64,000 nt of DNA from Lachnospiraceae bacterium (GCA_017470935.1 JAFUXG010000059.1:1-64000); one strand, 5' to 3'; positions 19,338-27,816 are shown, counted from the first letter of the stretch. Notes: generated by a model not told the origin, from the letters alone. A program made the numbers and translations.

Positions 19338-19377
19338 ATTATACATATTGAGGATCACATTTTTGTTCATGCATGAA
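19338..19377 (-). promoter_or_regulatory. system promoter 3 with palindromic operator
   Basis: Perfect TATAAT (19338-19343) lies 20 bases from TGAACA. The operator TTCATGCATGAA (19366-19377) is a perfect 12-base palindrome here, followed upstream by an A-rich tract. It drives the run starting with the paralogue C gene. The -35 region holds the palindrome rather than TTGACA. Confidence 0.65.
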
Positions 19378-19415
19378 TATTTTATATACTTTTTTCTTTT
19401 GTCTATTGGGACGAA

Positions 19416-19440
19416 ACAAAAAGCAGGATAATAATCCTGC
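19416..19440 (-). terminator. terminator after the tRNA-like RNA
   Basis: The hairpin GCAGGAT/ATCCTGC (19423-19440) is followed on the minus strand by TTTTTGTTT. It ends the transcript that comes from 20655 through the DIP1984-like gene and the structured RNA, before the next promoter at 19338. Confidence 0.75.
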
Positions 19441-19659
19441 CTTTAATAAATATATACTTACAAATCTGCCTACAGTACAGCCATGCGGAAAATCTAAGGT
19501 TAATCAGTTTAACACCGGACCGTGCTCATGGATTTCAGCATTTGATCCTAAGGGACCAATGCCTATATACTCCTTACCAATTGACTGAAAAGAATTCAAG
19601 CAGTGATAATTAATCTTTCAATAGTAAATGTTAACCCAAAATATAAAACCGTTGAATAC

Positions 19660-19732
19660 TGGCTCCTTTTATGGGAATCGAACCCATGCCTTCGCCTTAA
19701 CGGGCAATGATCATCCACTAATCTGAAAAGGA
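19660..19732 (-). tRNA. tRNA-like domain 2 (Asn-like, six-base anticodon loop)
   Basis: The acceptor TCCTTTT pairs perfectly with AAAAGGA, followed by G and an encoded CCA (19660-19662). The T arm is perfect (ATGGG, loop TTCGATT, CCCAT). The D arm is weak (GAT/ATC, loop with AGTGG). The anticodon stem TTGCC/GGCGA leaves a six-base loop CGTTAA: GTT is present but one base is missing before it. Acceptor and discriminator resemble tRNA-Asn. I take it as a tRNA mimic inside the larger RNA, not a decoding tRNA. Confidence 0.6.
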
Positions 19733-19739
19733 ATTTGGG

Positions 19740-19810
19740 TATCTCTTAGAGGACTCGAACCCCTTACACCTTGGGCTAACCAAGTGCTCTACCGATTGAG
19801 CTAAAGAGAA
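19740..19810 (-). tRNA. tRNA-like domain 1 (shortened anticodon loop, no CCA)
   Basis: The acceptor TTCTCTT pairs with AAGAGAT except for a T-T first pair. The D arm is canonical (GCTC, AATCGGTA, GAGC), and the T arm is AGGGG, loop TTCGAGT, CCTCT. The anticodon stem CTTGG/CCAAG leaves only a five-base loop (TTAGC); with four stem pairs the loop would be seven and read TAG, which would be odd without a long variable arm. The 3' end reads ACCCA instead of NCCA. It stands seven bases before domain 2. Confidence 0.55.
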
Positions 19811-19903
19811 TTAAACTGCAGCATAACCCCACTGCAGGGGAAACCGAATTAAAGACTTTCGTACTGCAGGCAGATACTGATAAGTATTACCTCAAACACT
19901 CAT

Positions 19904-20566
19904 TTAATCAATCTCAACAAATGTTGTAGCATTAGATACCTTTATCTGTGTATCCAGCTCAGTAAGAAGAGCATCCCTCTTTTCCTTGAGTTGTTCTGCT
20001 TTCTTCTGTATATCAAGGGGATCCACCAGTTCAGTAGTATTCTCCTTGACATAAGCATCTACTACATCTAGCGGCTTATCATTCTTCACCTTGGAATCCT
20101 TGCCTAGAATACTAAGTCTCATATTCTCTGCAGTTGACTGGAGCTGGCGGTTCTTAAGATCTATTCTCTGTACCATATCCTCATACTCACCAGTCAGCTT
20201 TTTGTATAGCATTCCTTCAAAATCAGCTTCTGATCCAAAGGAGCCAATGCCTTTAATTCTGCTTCTCAAAGAAATTGCGGCTGCAACGGTAAAACTGCCA
20301 TAGCTGGTTTCTATCATTGTGGCTGCATTAGATGCAACAATTGCGGCATCAATCTTTGCAAATCTTGTAATAAGATCCTCAATCTGCTGGTAAGCAGAAG
20401 AAACCTTCTTTGCAAACTCATCTCTTGTCTGCTGCGCGTTAAGCACCTTCTCCTCATTAGGCTTGACAGAATCCAAAAAGCTGGCATTACCAATCTTGTC
20501 ACCTATTTTCTTGATCAACAGATCTCTCTCATCCAGTGCCTGTGTTACCAGTAATTTCTCACTCAT
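19904..20566 (-). CDS. DIP1984/septicolysin-like protein
   Basis: A 220-residue soluble, mostly helical protein. The pattern of an N-terminal ALDERDLLIKKI helix, IEDLITRFAKIDAAIVASNAAT in the middle, and LDTQIKVSNATT at the end resembles the DIP1984/septicolysin family, whose molecular role is not established; I match it from memory of the family pattern, not a search. It is longer than the usual ~150 residues, with an insertion around residues 150-180. AGGAGG precedes the start. The 5' leader (about 90 bases) holds a perfect 7-bp hairpin at 20621-20646, and promoter 4 lies at 20662. The structured tRNA-like RNA follows its stop by 30 bases, so protein and RNA are made from one transcript and may form a complex. 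Confidence 0.6.
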   Translation of the reverse strand: MSEKLLVTQALDERDLLIKKIGDKIGNASFLDSVKPNEEKVLNAQQTRDEFAKKVSSAYQQIEDLITRFAKIDAAIVASNAATMIETSYGSFTVAAAISLRSRIKGIGSFGSEADFEGMLYKKLTGEYEDMVQRIDLKNRQLQSTAENMRLSILGKDSKVKNDKPLDVVDAYVKENTTELVDPLDIQKKAEQLKEKRDALLTELDTQIKVSNATTFVEID

Positions 20567-20661
20567 ACTGATACCTCCTGTAATATTATCTTACTTATTA
20601 TTACTATAGCATAGCGTTTTAAACCACGTCACTAACTCTGTGGTTTAATGAACTGGTTATC

Positions 20662-20701
20662 ATTATACACACCCACAGTTCTTTTTTTGTTCATACATGA
20701 A
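20662..20701 (-). promoter_or_regulatory. system promoter 4 with palindromic operator
   Basis: TATAAT (20662-20667) stands 20 bases from TGAACA, and the operator TTCATGTATGAA (minus strand, 20690-20701) has an A-rich tract upstream. It reads the DIP1984-like gene and the tRNA-like RNA. Spacing is identical to promoter 3. Confidence 0.65.
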
Positions 20702-20758
20702 TATTTCTATATTTTTTCATAATTACTTTAATTCTTATGAGGGTAATTATTTGCACCT

Positions 20759-20798
20759 AAAAAAGCCCCGCCGAAAATATCATATCCAACGGGGCTTT
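20759..20798 (-). terminator. ppdK terminator
   Basis: The hairpin AAAGCCCCG/CGGGGCTTT with a T run on the minus strand ends the ppdK transcript 54 bases after its stop. It also separates ppdK from the accessory system. Confidence 0.85.
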
Positions 20799-20851
20799 CT
20801 GCCATTATTATAACTTATTAAGTTCTTAAACCATTAGACCTTAAATGGTGA

Positions 20852-23488
20852 TCACTCTGCAGCGATTGCAGCCTGTGCAGCAGCAAGACGTGCAACAGGT
20901 ACACGGAATGGTGAACATGAAACATAATCAAGTCCAATCTTGTGGCAGAACTCTACTGATGTAGGATCTCCACCGTGCTCACCACAGATACCGATGTGAA
21001 GGTTAGGATTAACCGGCTTACCAAGCTTGATAGCCATCTCCATTAACTTACCAACACCAGTCTGGTCTAACTTAGCAAACGGATCATTCTCGAAGATCTT
21101 TGTATCATAGTAAGCCTCTAAGAACTTACCAGCATCATCACGAGAGAATCCAAATGTCATCTGTGTAAGGTCATTAGTACCGAAGCAGAAGAAATCAGCC
21201 TCCTTAGCGATCTCATCAGCTGTAAGAGCTGCACGAGGAATCTCGATCATTGTACCAACCTCATACTCAAGGTTGACACCTGCTGCCTTAATCTCCTCAT
21301 CTGCTGTCTCAACAACAACCTTCTTAACAAACTTAAGCTCTTTGATCTCACATACAAGCGGAATCATGATCTCCGGCTTAACTGTCCAGTCAGCATGAGC
21401 CTTCTGAACCTCGATAGCTGCGCGGATAACAGCCTTGGTCTGCATCTTAGCGATCTCAGGATATGTTACTGCAAGACGACATCCACGATGACCCATCATA
21501 GGGTTGAACTCCTTAAGGCTTTCAACAATCTCCTTAACCTCGTCTAATGTCTTACCAAGATCAGCTGCAAGCTTCTTCTGCTCAGCTTCCTCATGAGGAA
21601 CGAACTCATGAAGAGGTGGATCAAGGAAACGGATGGTAACAGGATTACCCTCAAGAGCCTCATAAAGAGCCTTAAAGTCACTCTGCTGGTAAGGAAGAAT
21701 CTTATCAAGAGCCTTCTCTCTAGCCTCTACAGTATCAGCACAGATCATCTCACGGAATGCTGCAATTCTGTCCTCCTCGAAGAACATATGCTCTGTACGG
21801 CAAAGACCAATACCCTCAGCACCAAGCTCTCTAGCCTTCTTAGCATCTGCAGGTGTATCAGCATTAGTACGAACCTTAAGCTTTCTGTACTTGTCAGCCC
21901 AATCCATGATACGTCCGAACTCTCCTGCGATAGTAGCATCAACTGTAGGAATCTCTCCCTCGTAAATGTTACCTGTAGAACCATCAATTGAAATATAGTC
22001 ACCCTCTTTGAAGGTCTTACCTGCTAATGTAAACTGCTTGTTCTCCTCATCCATGTTGATGTCACCACAACCTGATACGCAGCAGGTACCCATACCACGG
22101 GCAACAACAGCTGCATGTGATGTCATACCACCACGAACTGTAAGGATACCCTGTGCAGACTTCATACCTGTAATATCCTCAGGTGATGTCTCAAGACGAA
22201 CAAGAACAACTTTCTCTCCACGCTCAGCCCAAGCAACTGCATCATCAGCTGTAAATACACACTTACCACAAGCTGCTCCGGGAGAAGCGCCAAGACCCTT
22301 TCCAAGAGGTGTAGCAGACTTAAGTGCTGCTGCATCAAACTGTGGATGAAGAAGTGTATCAAGGTTACGGGGATCGATCATTGCTACAGCTTCCTTCTCT
22401 GTCTTATGTCCCTCATCTACAAGGTCACAAGCAATCTTCAAAGCTGCCGGAGCTGTTCTCTTACCGTTACGACACTGAAGCATGTATAACTTCTTGTTCT
22501 CAACTGTGAACTCCATATCCTGCATATCATGATAGTGATTCTCTAAGATATCACAAACCTTGATAAATTCTGCATAAGCCTCAGGGAACTCCTGCTCCAT
22601 CTGAGCGATCGGCATCGGTGTACGAACACCGGCAACAACGTCCTCGCCCTGTGCGTTCTTAAGGAACTCACCCATAAGCTTATTCTCACCTGTTGCAGGA
22701 TCACGTGTAAATGCAACACCTGTTCCTGACTCATCATTCAAGTTACCGAATACCATAGGCATTACGTTAACAGCTGTACCCCATGAATAAGGGATATCAT
22801 TATCACGACGATATACGTTAGCACGAGGATTATCCCATGAACGGAACACTGCCTCGATAGCAAGCTTTAACTGCTCAACAGGATCTGAAGGGAAGTCCTG
22901 ACCTAACTGATTCTTATACTCAGCCTTGAACTGCTCTGCAAGTGTCTTAAGATCTGCTGCAGTAAGATCTACATCATACTTAACACCCTTCTCTTCCTTC
23001 ATCTTGTCAATCAACTGCTCAAAATACTTCTTACCAACTTCCATAACGACATCCGAGAACATCTGGATGAAACGTCTGTATGAGTCGTATACGAAACGCT
23101 CAAAGGCTGGATCCGGATTACCTGCGATCATAGAAGCAACAACATCATCATTAAGACCAAGGTTAAGGATTGTATCCATCATACCAGGCATTGAAGCTCT
23201 TGCACCTGAACGAACAGATACGAGAAGAGGATTCTCCTTATCGCCGAACTTCTTGCCGTTGATCTCCTCCATCTTCTTAACACCTTCCATAGCCTGAGCC
23301 ATGATCTCGTCATTGATCTTACGTCCGTCCTCATAGTACTGTGTACAAGCTTCTGTTGTAATCGTGAAGCCCTGTGGTACAGGAAGACCGATGCTTGTCA
23401 TCTCTGCGAGGTTAGCACCCTTACCTCCAAGCAGGTTACGCATAGTCATGTCGCCTTCGCTGAACATGTAGACCCATTTGTTTGCCAT
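20852..23488 (-). CDS. ppdK: pyruvate, phosphate dikinase
   Basis: An 878-residue enzyme that interconverts pyruvate, ATP and phosphate with PEP, AMP and pyrophosphate. In anaerobic clostridia it works in glycolysis or gluconeogenesis. The N-terminal nucleotide-binding part begins with GGKGANLAEMTSIGLPVPQG; the swivelling phosphohistidine domain has GGMTSHAAVVARGMG near residue 459; the C-terminal PEP/pyruvate barrel has CGEHGGDP near residue 838. Length is normal for the family. The start at 23488 has AGGAGGT at a good distance; an open frame to 23593 lacks one. It is a single-gene unit with an extended -10 promoter around 23573 and a strong terminator. It marks the chromosomal border of the accessory system. 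Confidence 0.97.
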   Translation of the reverse strand: MANKWVYMFSEGDMTMRNLLGGKGANLAEMTSIGLPVPQGFTITTEACTQYYEDGRKINDEIMAQAMEGVKKMEEINGKKFGDKENPLLVSVRSGARASMPGMMDTILNLGLNDDVVASMIAGNPDPAFERFVYDSYRRFIQMFSDVVMEVGKKYFEQLIDKMKEEKGVKYDVDLTAADLKTLAEQFKAEYKNQLGQDFPSDPVEQLKLAIEAVFRSWDNPRANVYRRDNDIPYSWGTAVNVMPMVFGNLNDESGTGVAFTRDPATGENKLMGEFLKNAQGEDVVAGVRTPMPIAQMEQEFPEAYAEFIKVCDILENHYHDMQDMEFTVENKKLYMLQCRNGKRTAPAALKIACDLVDEGHKTEKEAVAMIDPRNLDTLLHPQFDAAALKSATPLGKGLGASPGAACGKCVFTADDAVAWAERGEKVVLVRLETSPEDITGMKSAQGILTVRGGMTSHAAVVARGMGTCCVSGCGDINMDEENKQFTLAGKTFKEGDYISIDGSTGNIYEGEIPTVDATIAGEFGRIMDWADKYRKLKVRTNADTPADAKKARELGAEGIGLCRTEHMFFEEDRIAAFREMICADTVEAREKALDKILPYQQSDFKALYEALEGNPVTIRFLDPPLHEFVPHEEAEQKKLAADLGKTLDEVKEIVESLKEFNPMMGHRGCRLAVTYPEIAKMQTKAVIRAAIEVQKAHADWTVKPEIMIPLVCEIKELKFVKKVVVETADEEIKAAGVNLEYEVGTMIEIPRAALTADEIAKEADFFCFGTNDLTQMTFGFSRDDAGKFLEAYYDTKIFENDPFAKLDQTGVGKLMEMAIKLGKPVNPNLHIGICGEHGGDPTSVEFCHKIGLDYVSCSPFRVPVARLAAAQAAIAAE

Positions 23489-23572
23489 TGTAATAATACC
23501 TCCTACTAGTAAATAATATTTACCCGGACTGTATGCAGCAGTCTGCGATACCTTGTCCAAAGTCTGTTTATC

Positions 23573-23602
23573 ATTATAGCACAAAATGTCCAAAAAACAA
23601 AA
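23573..23602 (-). promoter_or_regulatory. probable ppdK promoter
   Basis: Minus-strand TGCTATAAT is an extended -10 (TATAAT at 23573-23578), with TTGTTT about 16 bases upstream. It gives a leader of about 80 bases. The rest of 23489-23791 is AT-rich and holds only the terminator of the next gene. Confidence 0.45.
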
Positions 23603-23729
23603 TGGTTTTTTCCATTTTTTATGAAAAATTTACTATTAAAATTTATAGATATTTAACGATACAGTATATTTAACCTATAAAGTGATAGCATATTTGTATA
23701 TGTCAAAAAGCTATGATTATTACAATATA

Positions 23730-23762
23730 AAAAAGGTACCATGGTTTACATGATACCTTTAA
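23730..23762 (-). terminator. terminator of the NlpC/P60 gene
   Basis: The hairpin AAAGGTATCATG/CATGGTACCTTT is followed by T's on the minus strand, about 30 bases after the stop at 23792. Confidence 0.75.
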
Positions 23763-23791
23763 TAATATTTACAAATATTATTTTACTCTGA

Positions 23792-25117
23792 TTATTTAAT
23801 AATTCTGCAGGCTGAATCAATAGATGCATAGTTATATGCAGAAATCTTAATTCCTGATTCAGGATTACTTGCGTGAACAACCTGTCCACCACCTATGTAA
23901 ATTGCAACGTGACCATATCCATGATAGAAAATCAAATCTCCCGGCTGTAAGCTGTCAAGGCTGACTGCTGTTCCGTCACCTGCCTGTGAAGCAGCTGTTC
24001 TTGATAATGAATATCCAAAATGTGCATATACAGACTGAACAAATCCAGAACAGTCAGCACCATTTGTTAAGCTTGTACCACCATACACATAAGGATTACC
24101 AACAAACTGTACAGCATAATCTGCAACCGCCTGCCCTGAAGCTGATGCCGACTCCTGCTTAACAGTTTCTGTTGCTGTCTTCTCTTCCTTAACCACAACA
24201 TCTGTTGACTCTACTGTTTCCTTCTTCTCCTTCTTAGGAGCTTCTGTTGCAGCCTCTGTTGCAGGTGCTTCGGTGGTCTGCTGTACGGCAGTCTGTGTCT
24301 GTGTCTCTGTCACTGCCTGTTCAGCCGCCTGTGCCTCTGCTGCCTGCTGCTCAAGCTCAGCCTGGCGTGCAGCCTCTGCAGCCTGTTCCTCTTCAATAGT
24401 TACTGCTGTCTCATATATATAATCAATATATACATAATCACCTGAAACATAACCTGTTGTCTCATCATTAACCGCAACCTTGTACCAGCCATTCTCCTGG
24501 CCAAGTACTGTAAGTGCATCACCCTGATCCTTAAGATCAAGAACCTCACTGTCAGTTGATTCCTCTGCACGAACATTAATTGTATCAGCCGCAACTCTTG
24601 CAACCTGATCGCAGTTATTTTTGATGTAATCCTCTGCATCACTGCCAAACAGAAGATAATCATTATTCACATATCCATAAGCGTTGCCTGAAGAAACCAG
24701 CGACCATTCATCACCCTTCTCCACAACATCACCTACATTACCATTATAGAACTTTCCTACAACCTCTCCATCCTCTGATGCCTCCTCACGGATGTTAAGA
24801 TAGCTGTCTATATTGGCTACAACCTGATTACTCTCAACCTTTACTTCCTTTGTCTCAATCTCTGTTGATGGCTCTGCAGAAATCTCTGCTACTTCTTTAT
24901 TATCAGTATCTTCTGTTGAAATCTGTGCAAGCTGGGAAACCGGTGTTCCCTTGTTAATCTCAGTATCAAGTGCCTGACTGTTCTCAATAGCCTTGCTAAC
25001 AATGTCAGATGTTCTTGTTACCTGTTCCTTCACGCTTGTCGGAGCTGCTATACCTCCTGCTAACAATGATAATGCTGCAACTGCTAACATTGAACTCCGA
25101 ATAACATTCTTCTTCAT
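23792..25117 (-). CDS. secreted NlpC/P60 cell-wall hydrolase with SH3b domains
   Basis: A 441-residue exported peptidoglycan endopeptidase. A signal peptide covers about residues 1-27 (MKKNVIRSSMLAVAALSLLAGG). Two bacterial SH3 domains, which bind the wall, lie at about 95-150 and 170-225, followed by an Ala/Gln/Thr-rich linker at 235-330. The C-terminal NlpC/P60 domain has the catalytic Cys in ADCSGFVQ near residue 356 and the His in GYGHVAIYIG near 404. The start at 25117 (GAGGT upstream) gives a proper signal peptide; an upstream ATG at 25156 would not. It resembles clostridial enzymes used in cell separation or growth. It is a single-gene unit with its own terminator. Upstream 25118-25420 is very AT-rich with no gene. 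Confidence 0.92.
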   Translation of the reverse strand: MKKNVIRSSMLAVAALSLLAGGIAAPTSVKEQVTRTSDIVSKAIENSQALDTEINKGTPVSQLAQISTEDTDNKEVAEISAEPSTEIETKEVKVESNQVVANIDSYLNIREEASEDGEVVGKFYNGNVGDVVEKGDEWSLVSSGNAYGYVNNDYLLFGSDAEDYIKNNCDQVARVAADTINVRAEESTDSEVLDLKDQGDALTVLGQENGWYKVAVNDETTGYVSGDYVYIDYIYETAVTIEEEQAAEAARQAELEQQAAEAQAAEQAVTETQTQTAVQQTTEAPATEAATEAPKKEKKETVESTDVVVKEEKTATETVKQESASASGQAVADYAVQFVGNPYVYGGTSLTNGADCSGFVQSVYAHFGYSLSRTAASQAGDGTAVSLDSLQPGDLIFYHGYGHVAIYIGGGQVVHASNPESGIKISAYNYASIDSACRIIK

Positions 25118-25423
25118 ATTATACCTCGTTTTTTCGTTATTATCTAACCTCATCACTAAATGTTACAAAAATGTTAAATTTATTACAACAACCATATAAT
25201 ACCAAAGGTTGTTTGTTATGTCAACTCTAAATTACAAAATTTTTCTAATTGTGCGTTATTTTATTTATTTTTTTCTAAATTATCATATTATGTCGACACT
25301 ATTTGTCATTATTTATCATATAAATTATGTTACATTTATTCTTATTATTTAGTTCCATTGGTTATAATACACATTAGATATGCCAATACTACAAATATTT
25401 ATAGTACATTTTCATTATTTTTA

Positions 25424-25452
25424 TTGCTTTTTATGACTTTGTTATGTATAAT
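25424..25452 (+). promoter_or_regulatory. promoter of the PocR-type sensor gene
   Basis: TTGCTT (25424-25429), 17 bases, then perfect TATAAT (25447-25452) on the plus strand, 42 bases before the start codon. Confidence 0.6.
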
Positions 25453-25494
25453 CATAATATGTAAACCAGTATATACAAGAAAGGATAACTATCT

Positions 25495-26271
25495 ATGGAT
25501 ATTAGAGAAGTATTAGACTTGAAGCAGTTAGAGGGACTAATGAGGGATTGGTCAGATTCCACCGGGCTTGCAACCATTGCAGTTGATGCCAAGGGCGAAT
25601 ATGTGACAGGAGATGTTAATTTCACTGATTTCTGTATCAAATATACGAGAGGCTCAGAAGAAGGCCTTAAGCGCTGTCAGAAATGTGATGCCGAATGTAC
25701 AGGTACATACTACTGCCACGCAGGATTAATGGATTTTTCAAGAGATATTATAGTTAATGGCGAGAAGATCGGTGCCATCATAGGCGGACAGGTACTCCCC
25801 AGCGAGCCTGATGAGGAGAAGTTCAGAAAGATCGCTGACGAGTTAGGCATAGACCAGGACACATATATCAAGGCTTTAAGAAAGGTTCCTGTACGTACTG
25901 AGAAATCCATCAAGGCAGCAGCAAAGCTTCTTGGAGATGTTGTCAATATGCTGGCAAATGCCAATTATGTTAATGAACATGATGCTGATATGATCCACAA
26001 ATTGGATGATGAGATTGGACATGCCTCAACTCTCATCGGAGAGATCAATGAGAAATCTGCACAGCTTGATAAGATTGAGAGCAAGCAGAACATTCTGTCC
26101 CTCAATGCATCTATCGAGGCTGCAAGAGCCGGTGAGTTCGGACGCGGCTTTGCAGTTGTTGCAGCCGAGGTCGGCAAGCTTGCGGTTAACTCAGGAGAGA
26201 TCAACAAGTCCATCAAGGAATCCCTGAAGGAGCTTACAGCAGCTATCAAAGCCTTGGAGGCTGCCAAATAA
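25495..26271 (+). CDS. soluble PocR-domain chemosensor with MCP signalling tip
   Basis: The 258-residue cytoplasmic protein joins two modules. Residues ~8-155 are a PocR-type sensory domain, with cysteines in [18 protein letters not shown] that may bind a ligand or metal. Residues ~185-258 are the cytoplasmic hairpin tip of a methyl-accepting chemotaxis protein ([21 protein letters not shown]...EVGKLA). There is no membrane segment and no HAMP domain, and the signalling part is far shorter than in standard chemoreceptors. AAAGGA precedes the start. It is a single-gene unit with a promoter at 25424 and a terminator at 26297. No che genes are in the window. It could feed a chemotaxis array or some other CheW/CheA-like partner. 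Confidence 0.88.
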   Translation: MDIREVLDLKQLEGLMRDWSDSTGLATIAVDAKGEYVTGDVNFTDFCIKYTRGSEEGLKRCQKCDAECTGTYYCHAGLMDFSRDIIVNGEKIGAIIGGQVLPSEPDEEKFRKIADELGIDQDTYIKALRKVPVRTEKSIKAAAKLLGDVVNMLANANYVNEHDADMIHKLDDEIGHASTLIGEINEKSAQLDKIESKQNILSLNASIEAARAGEFGRGFAVVAAEVGKLAVNSGEINKSIKESLKELTAAIKALEAAK

Positions 26272-26296
26272 TATTCTATAGAATAAGTCAATATAT

Positions 26297-26344
26297 AAAG
26301 CCCGTACATTTTTGAGTTACCTCATTCCTGTACGGGCTTTTCAT
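26297..26344 (+). terminator. terminator of the PocR-type sensor gene
   Basis: A long hairpin AAAGCCCGTACA/TGTACGGGCTTT ends in TTTT on the plus strand, 25 bases after the stop. It may also work weakly for the convergent glyS transcript. Confidence 0.85.
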
Positions 26345-26418
26345 ATTCCTTATATTTTACTATATAAACTTTATACATTATCCAATGAGTTTATTCAAGG
26401 TCTGTCTGATTATAAGCT

Positions 26419-27816
26419 TTAGTACTCAAACTTCTTCTCAAAGTAAGCCTTAAGCTCTTCAATCTTGATCCTCTCCTGCTCCATGGAATCACGGTCTCTG
26501 ACAGTAACTGCTCCATCCTCCTCTGAATCAAAATCATATGTTACACAGAATGGAGTTCCAATCTCGTCCTGTCTTCTGTATCTCTTTCCAATATTACCCC
26601 TGTCATCAAATTCACAATTATAATATTTTGAAAGCTCTGCATATATCTTCTCTGCGCCTTCATTTAACTTCTTTGACAAAGGAAGCACACCAATCTTGAC
26701 AGGTGCGATCGCAGGATGGAAATGGAGAACTGTACGCACATCATTTCTCTCAGCATCAAGCACTTCTTCATCATAGGCTTCACAAAGGAATGCAAGGGTT
26801 ACACGGTCTGCACCAAGAGAAGGCTCAATAACATATGGTATATACTTCTCCTTAGTCTCGTCATCAAAGTATTCCATAGGCTCCCCTGAAACAAGCTGAT
26901 GCTGTGTAAGATCATAATCGGTACGGTCAGCAATTCCCCATAGCTCACCCCAGTCGGTAAATGGAAATGCATACTCGATATCCGTTGTTCCGTTACTGTA
27001 ATGCGAAAGCTCCGCCTTATCATGATCCCTAAGTCTAAGATTCTCTTCCTTGATTCCAAGATTCAATAACCACTTGTAACAGAATTCTCTCCAATATTCA
27101 AACCACTCAAGATCCGTACCCGGCTTACAGAAAAACTCAAGCTCCATCTGTTCGAACTCCCTTGTACGGAAGGTAAAGTTACCCGGTGTAATCTCATTAC
27201 GGAAGGATTTTCCAACCTGTCCTATTCCAAATGGTACCTTCTTCCTTGATGTCCTCTGAACATTCTTAAAGTTGACGAAAATTCCCTGTGCAGTCTCAGG
27301 TCTTAAGTAAATAGTCGCAGATGAATCCTCTGTAACTCCCTGGAAGGTCTTGAACATAAGGTTAAATTCACGAATATCAGTAAAGTTATGCTTGCCACAA
27401 TCAGGACATACAATATTGTTATCTGCGATATATTTCTGCATTTCCTCATGAGACCATCCGTCTACTGAGGTTTCAAGGGTAATACCCTTCTCCAATGCAT
27501 AGTCCTCAATAAGCTTGTCTGCACGGTGTCTTGAATGACACTCCTTACAATCCATAAGGGGATCTGAGAAGTTTCCAAGATGTCCTGATGCCTCCCATGT
27601 CTTAGGATTCATAAGAATTGCGCAATCCACACCAACATTATATGGATTTTCCTGGATAAACTTCTTCCACCATGCCTTCTTAACATTATTCTTAAGCTCT
27701 ACGCCAAGATTACCATAGTCCCATGTATTTGCTAATCCTCCATAGATCTCAGAGCCCGGATACACGAATCCTCTCGACTTAGCCAGTGCCACAATCTTGT
27801 CAAATGACTTTTCCAT
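26419..27816 (-). CDS. glyS: glycyl-tRNA synthetase (single-chain, class II)
   Basis: A 465-residue dimer-type (alpha2) glycyl-tRNA synthetase that charges tRNA-Gly. Motif 2 is seen in [19 protein letters not shown] and motif 3 in [15 protein letters not shown] zinc-type CxxC pair (CKEC...CPDC) lies in the N-terminal insertion. The C-terminal anticodon-binding domain begins around residue 365. Length fits the bacterial alpha2 type found in many Gram-positives. No T-box was seen in the 100 bases upstream, so it is probably read with the lipoprotein-recO-era run. AGGT lies before the start. Confidence 0.96.
   Translation of the reverse strand: MEKSFDKIVALAKSRGFVYPGSEIYGGLANTWDYGNLGVELKNNVKKAWWKKFIQENPYNVGVDCAILMNPKTWEASGHLGNFSDPLMDCKECHSRHRADKLIEDYALEKGITLETSVDGWSHEEMQKYIADNNIVCPDCGKHNFTDIREFNLMFKTFQGVTEDSSATIYLRPETAQGIFVNFKNVQRTSRKKVPFGIGQVGKSFRNEITPGNFTFRTREFEQMELEFFCKPGTDLEWFEYWREFCYKWLLNLGIKEENLRLRDHDKAELSHYSNGTTDIEYAFPFTDWGELWGIADRTDYDLTQHQLVSGEPMEYFDDETKEKYIPYVIEPSLGADRVTLAFLCEAYDEEVLDAERNDVRTVLHFHPAIAPVKIGVLPLSKKLNEGAEKIYAELSKYYNCEFDDRGNIGKRYRRQDEIGTPFCVTYDFDSEEDGAVTVRDRDSMEQERIKIEELKAYFEKKFEY

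Larger units (their letters stand above)
19465..19874 (-). ncRNA. structured RNA enclosing two tRNA-like domains
   Basis: No gene lies between 19312 and 19903. On the minus strand the ends of this segment pair: 19861-19874 with 19465-19478 (14 bp, one G-U), 19853-19860 with 19488-19495 (8 bp, one G-U), 19848-19852 with 19500-19504 (5 bp) and 19841-19846 with 19505-19510 (6 bp). That is 33 pairs with small one-sided loops. Inside lie a CCCC/GGGG hairpin (19827-19840), tRNA-like domains at 19740-19810 and 19660-19732, and a 10-bp bulged hairpin (19538-19562). A terminator follows at 19416-19440. It begins 30 bases after the stop of the DIP1984-like gene, so it is co-transcribed or processed from that mRNA. 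The layout (long end helix, tRNA mimic) recalls bacterial Y RNAs, but no Ro60 gene is recognised here. Confidence 0.7.

Noticed and set aside
19660-19810. Two ordinary tRNA genes
   Set aside because: Anticodon loops are five and six bases, one lacks CCA and has a mismatched first pair, and both lie inside a larger helix.
284-20701. Ro60/Y RNA system
   Set aside because: The RNA layout is similar, but I recognise no TROVE domain; the vWA protein has a DUF2201-type N-terminus instead.
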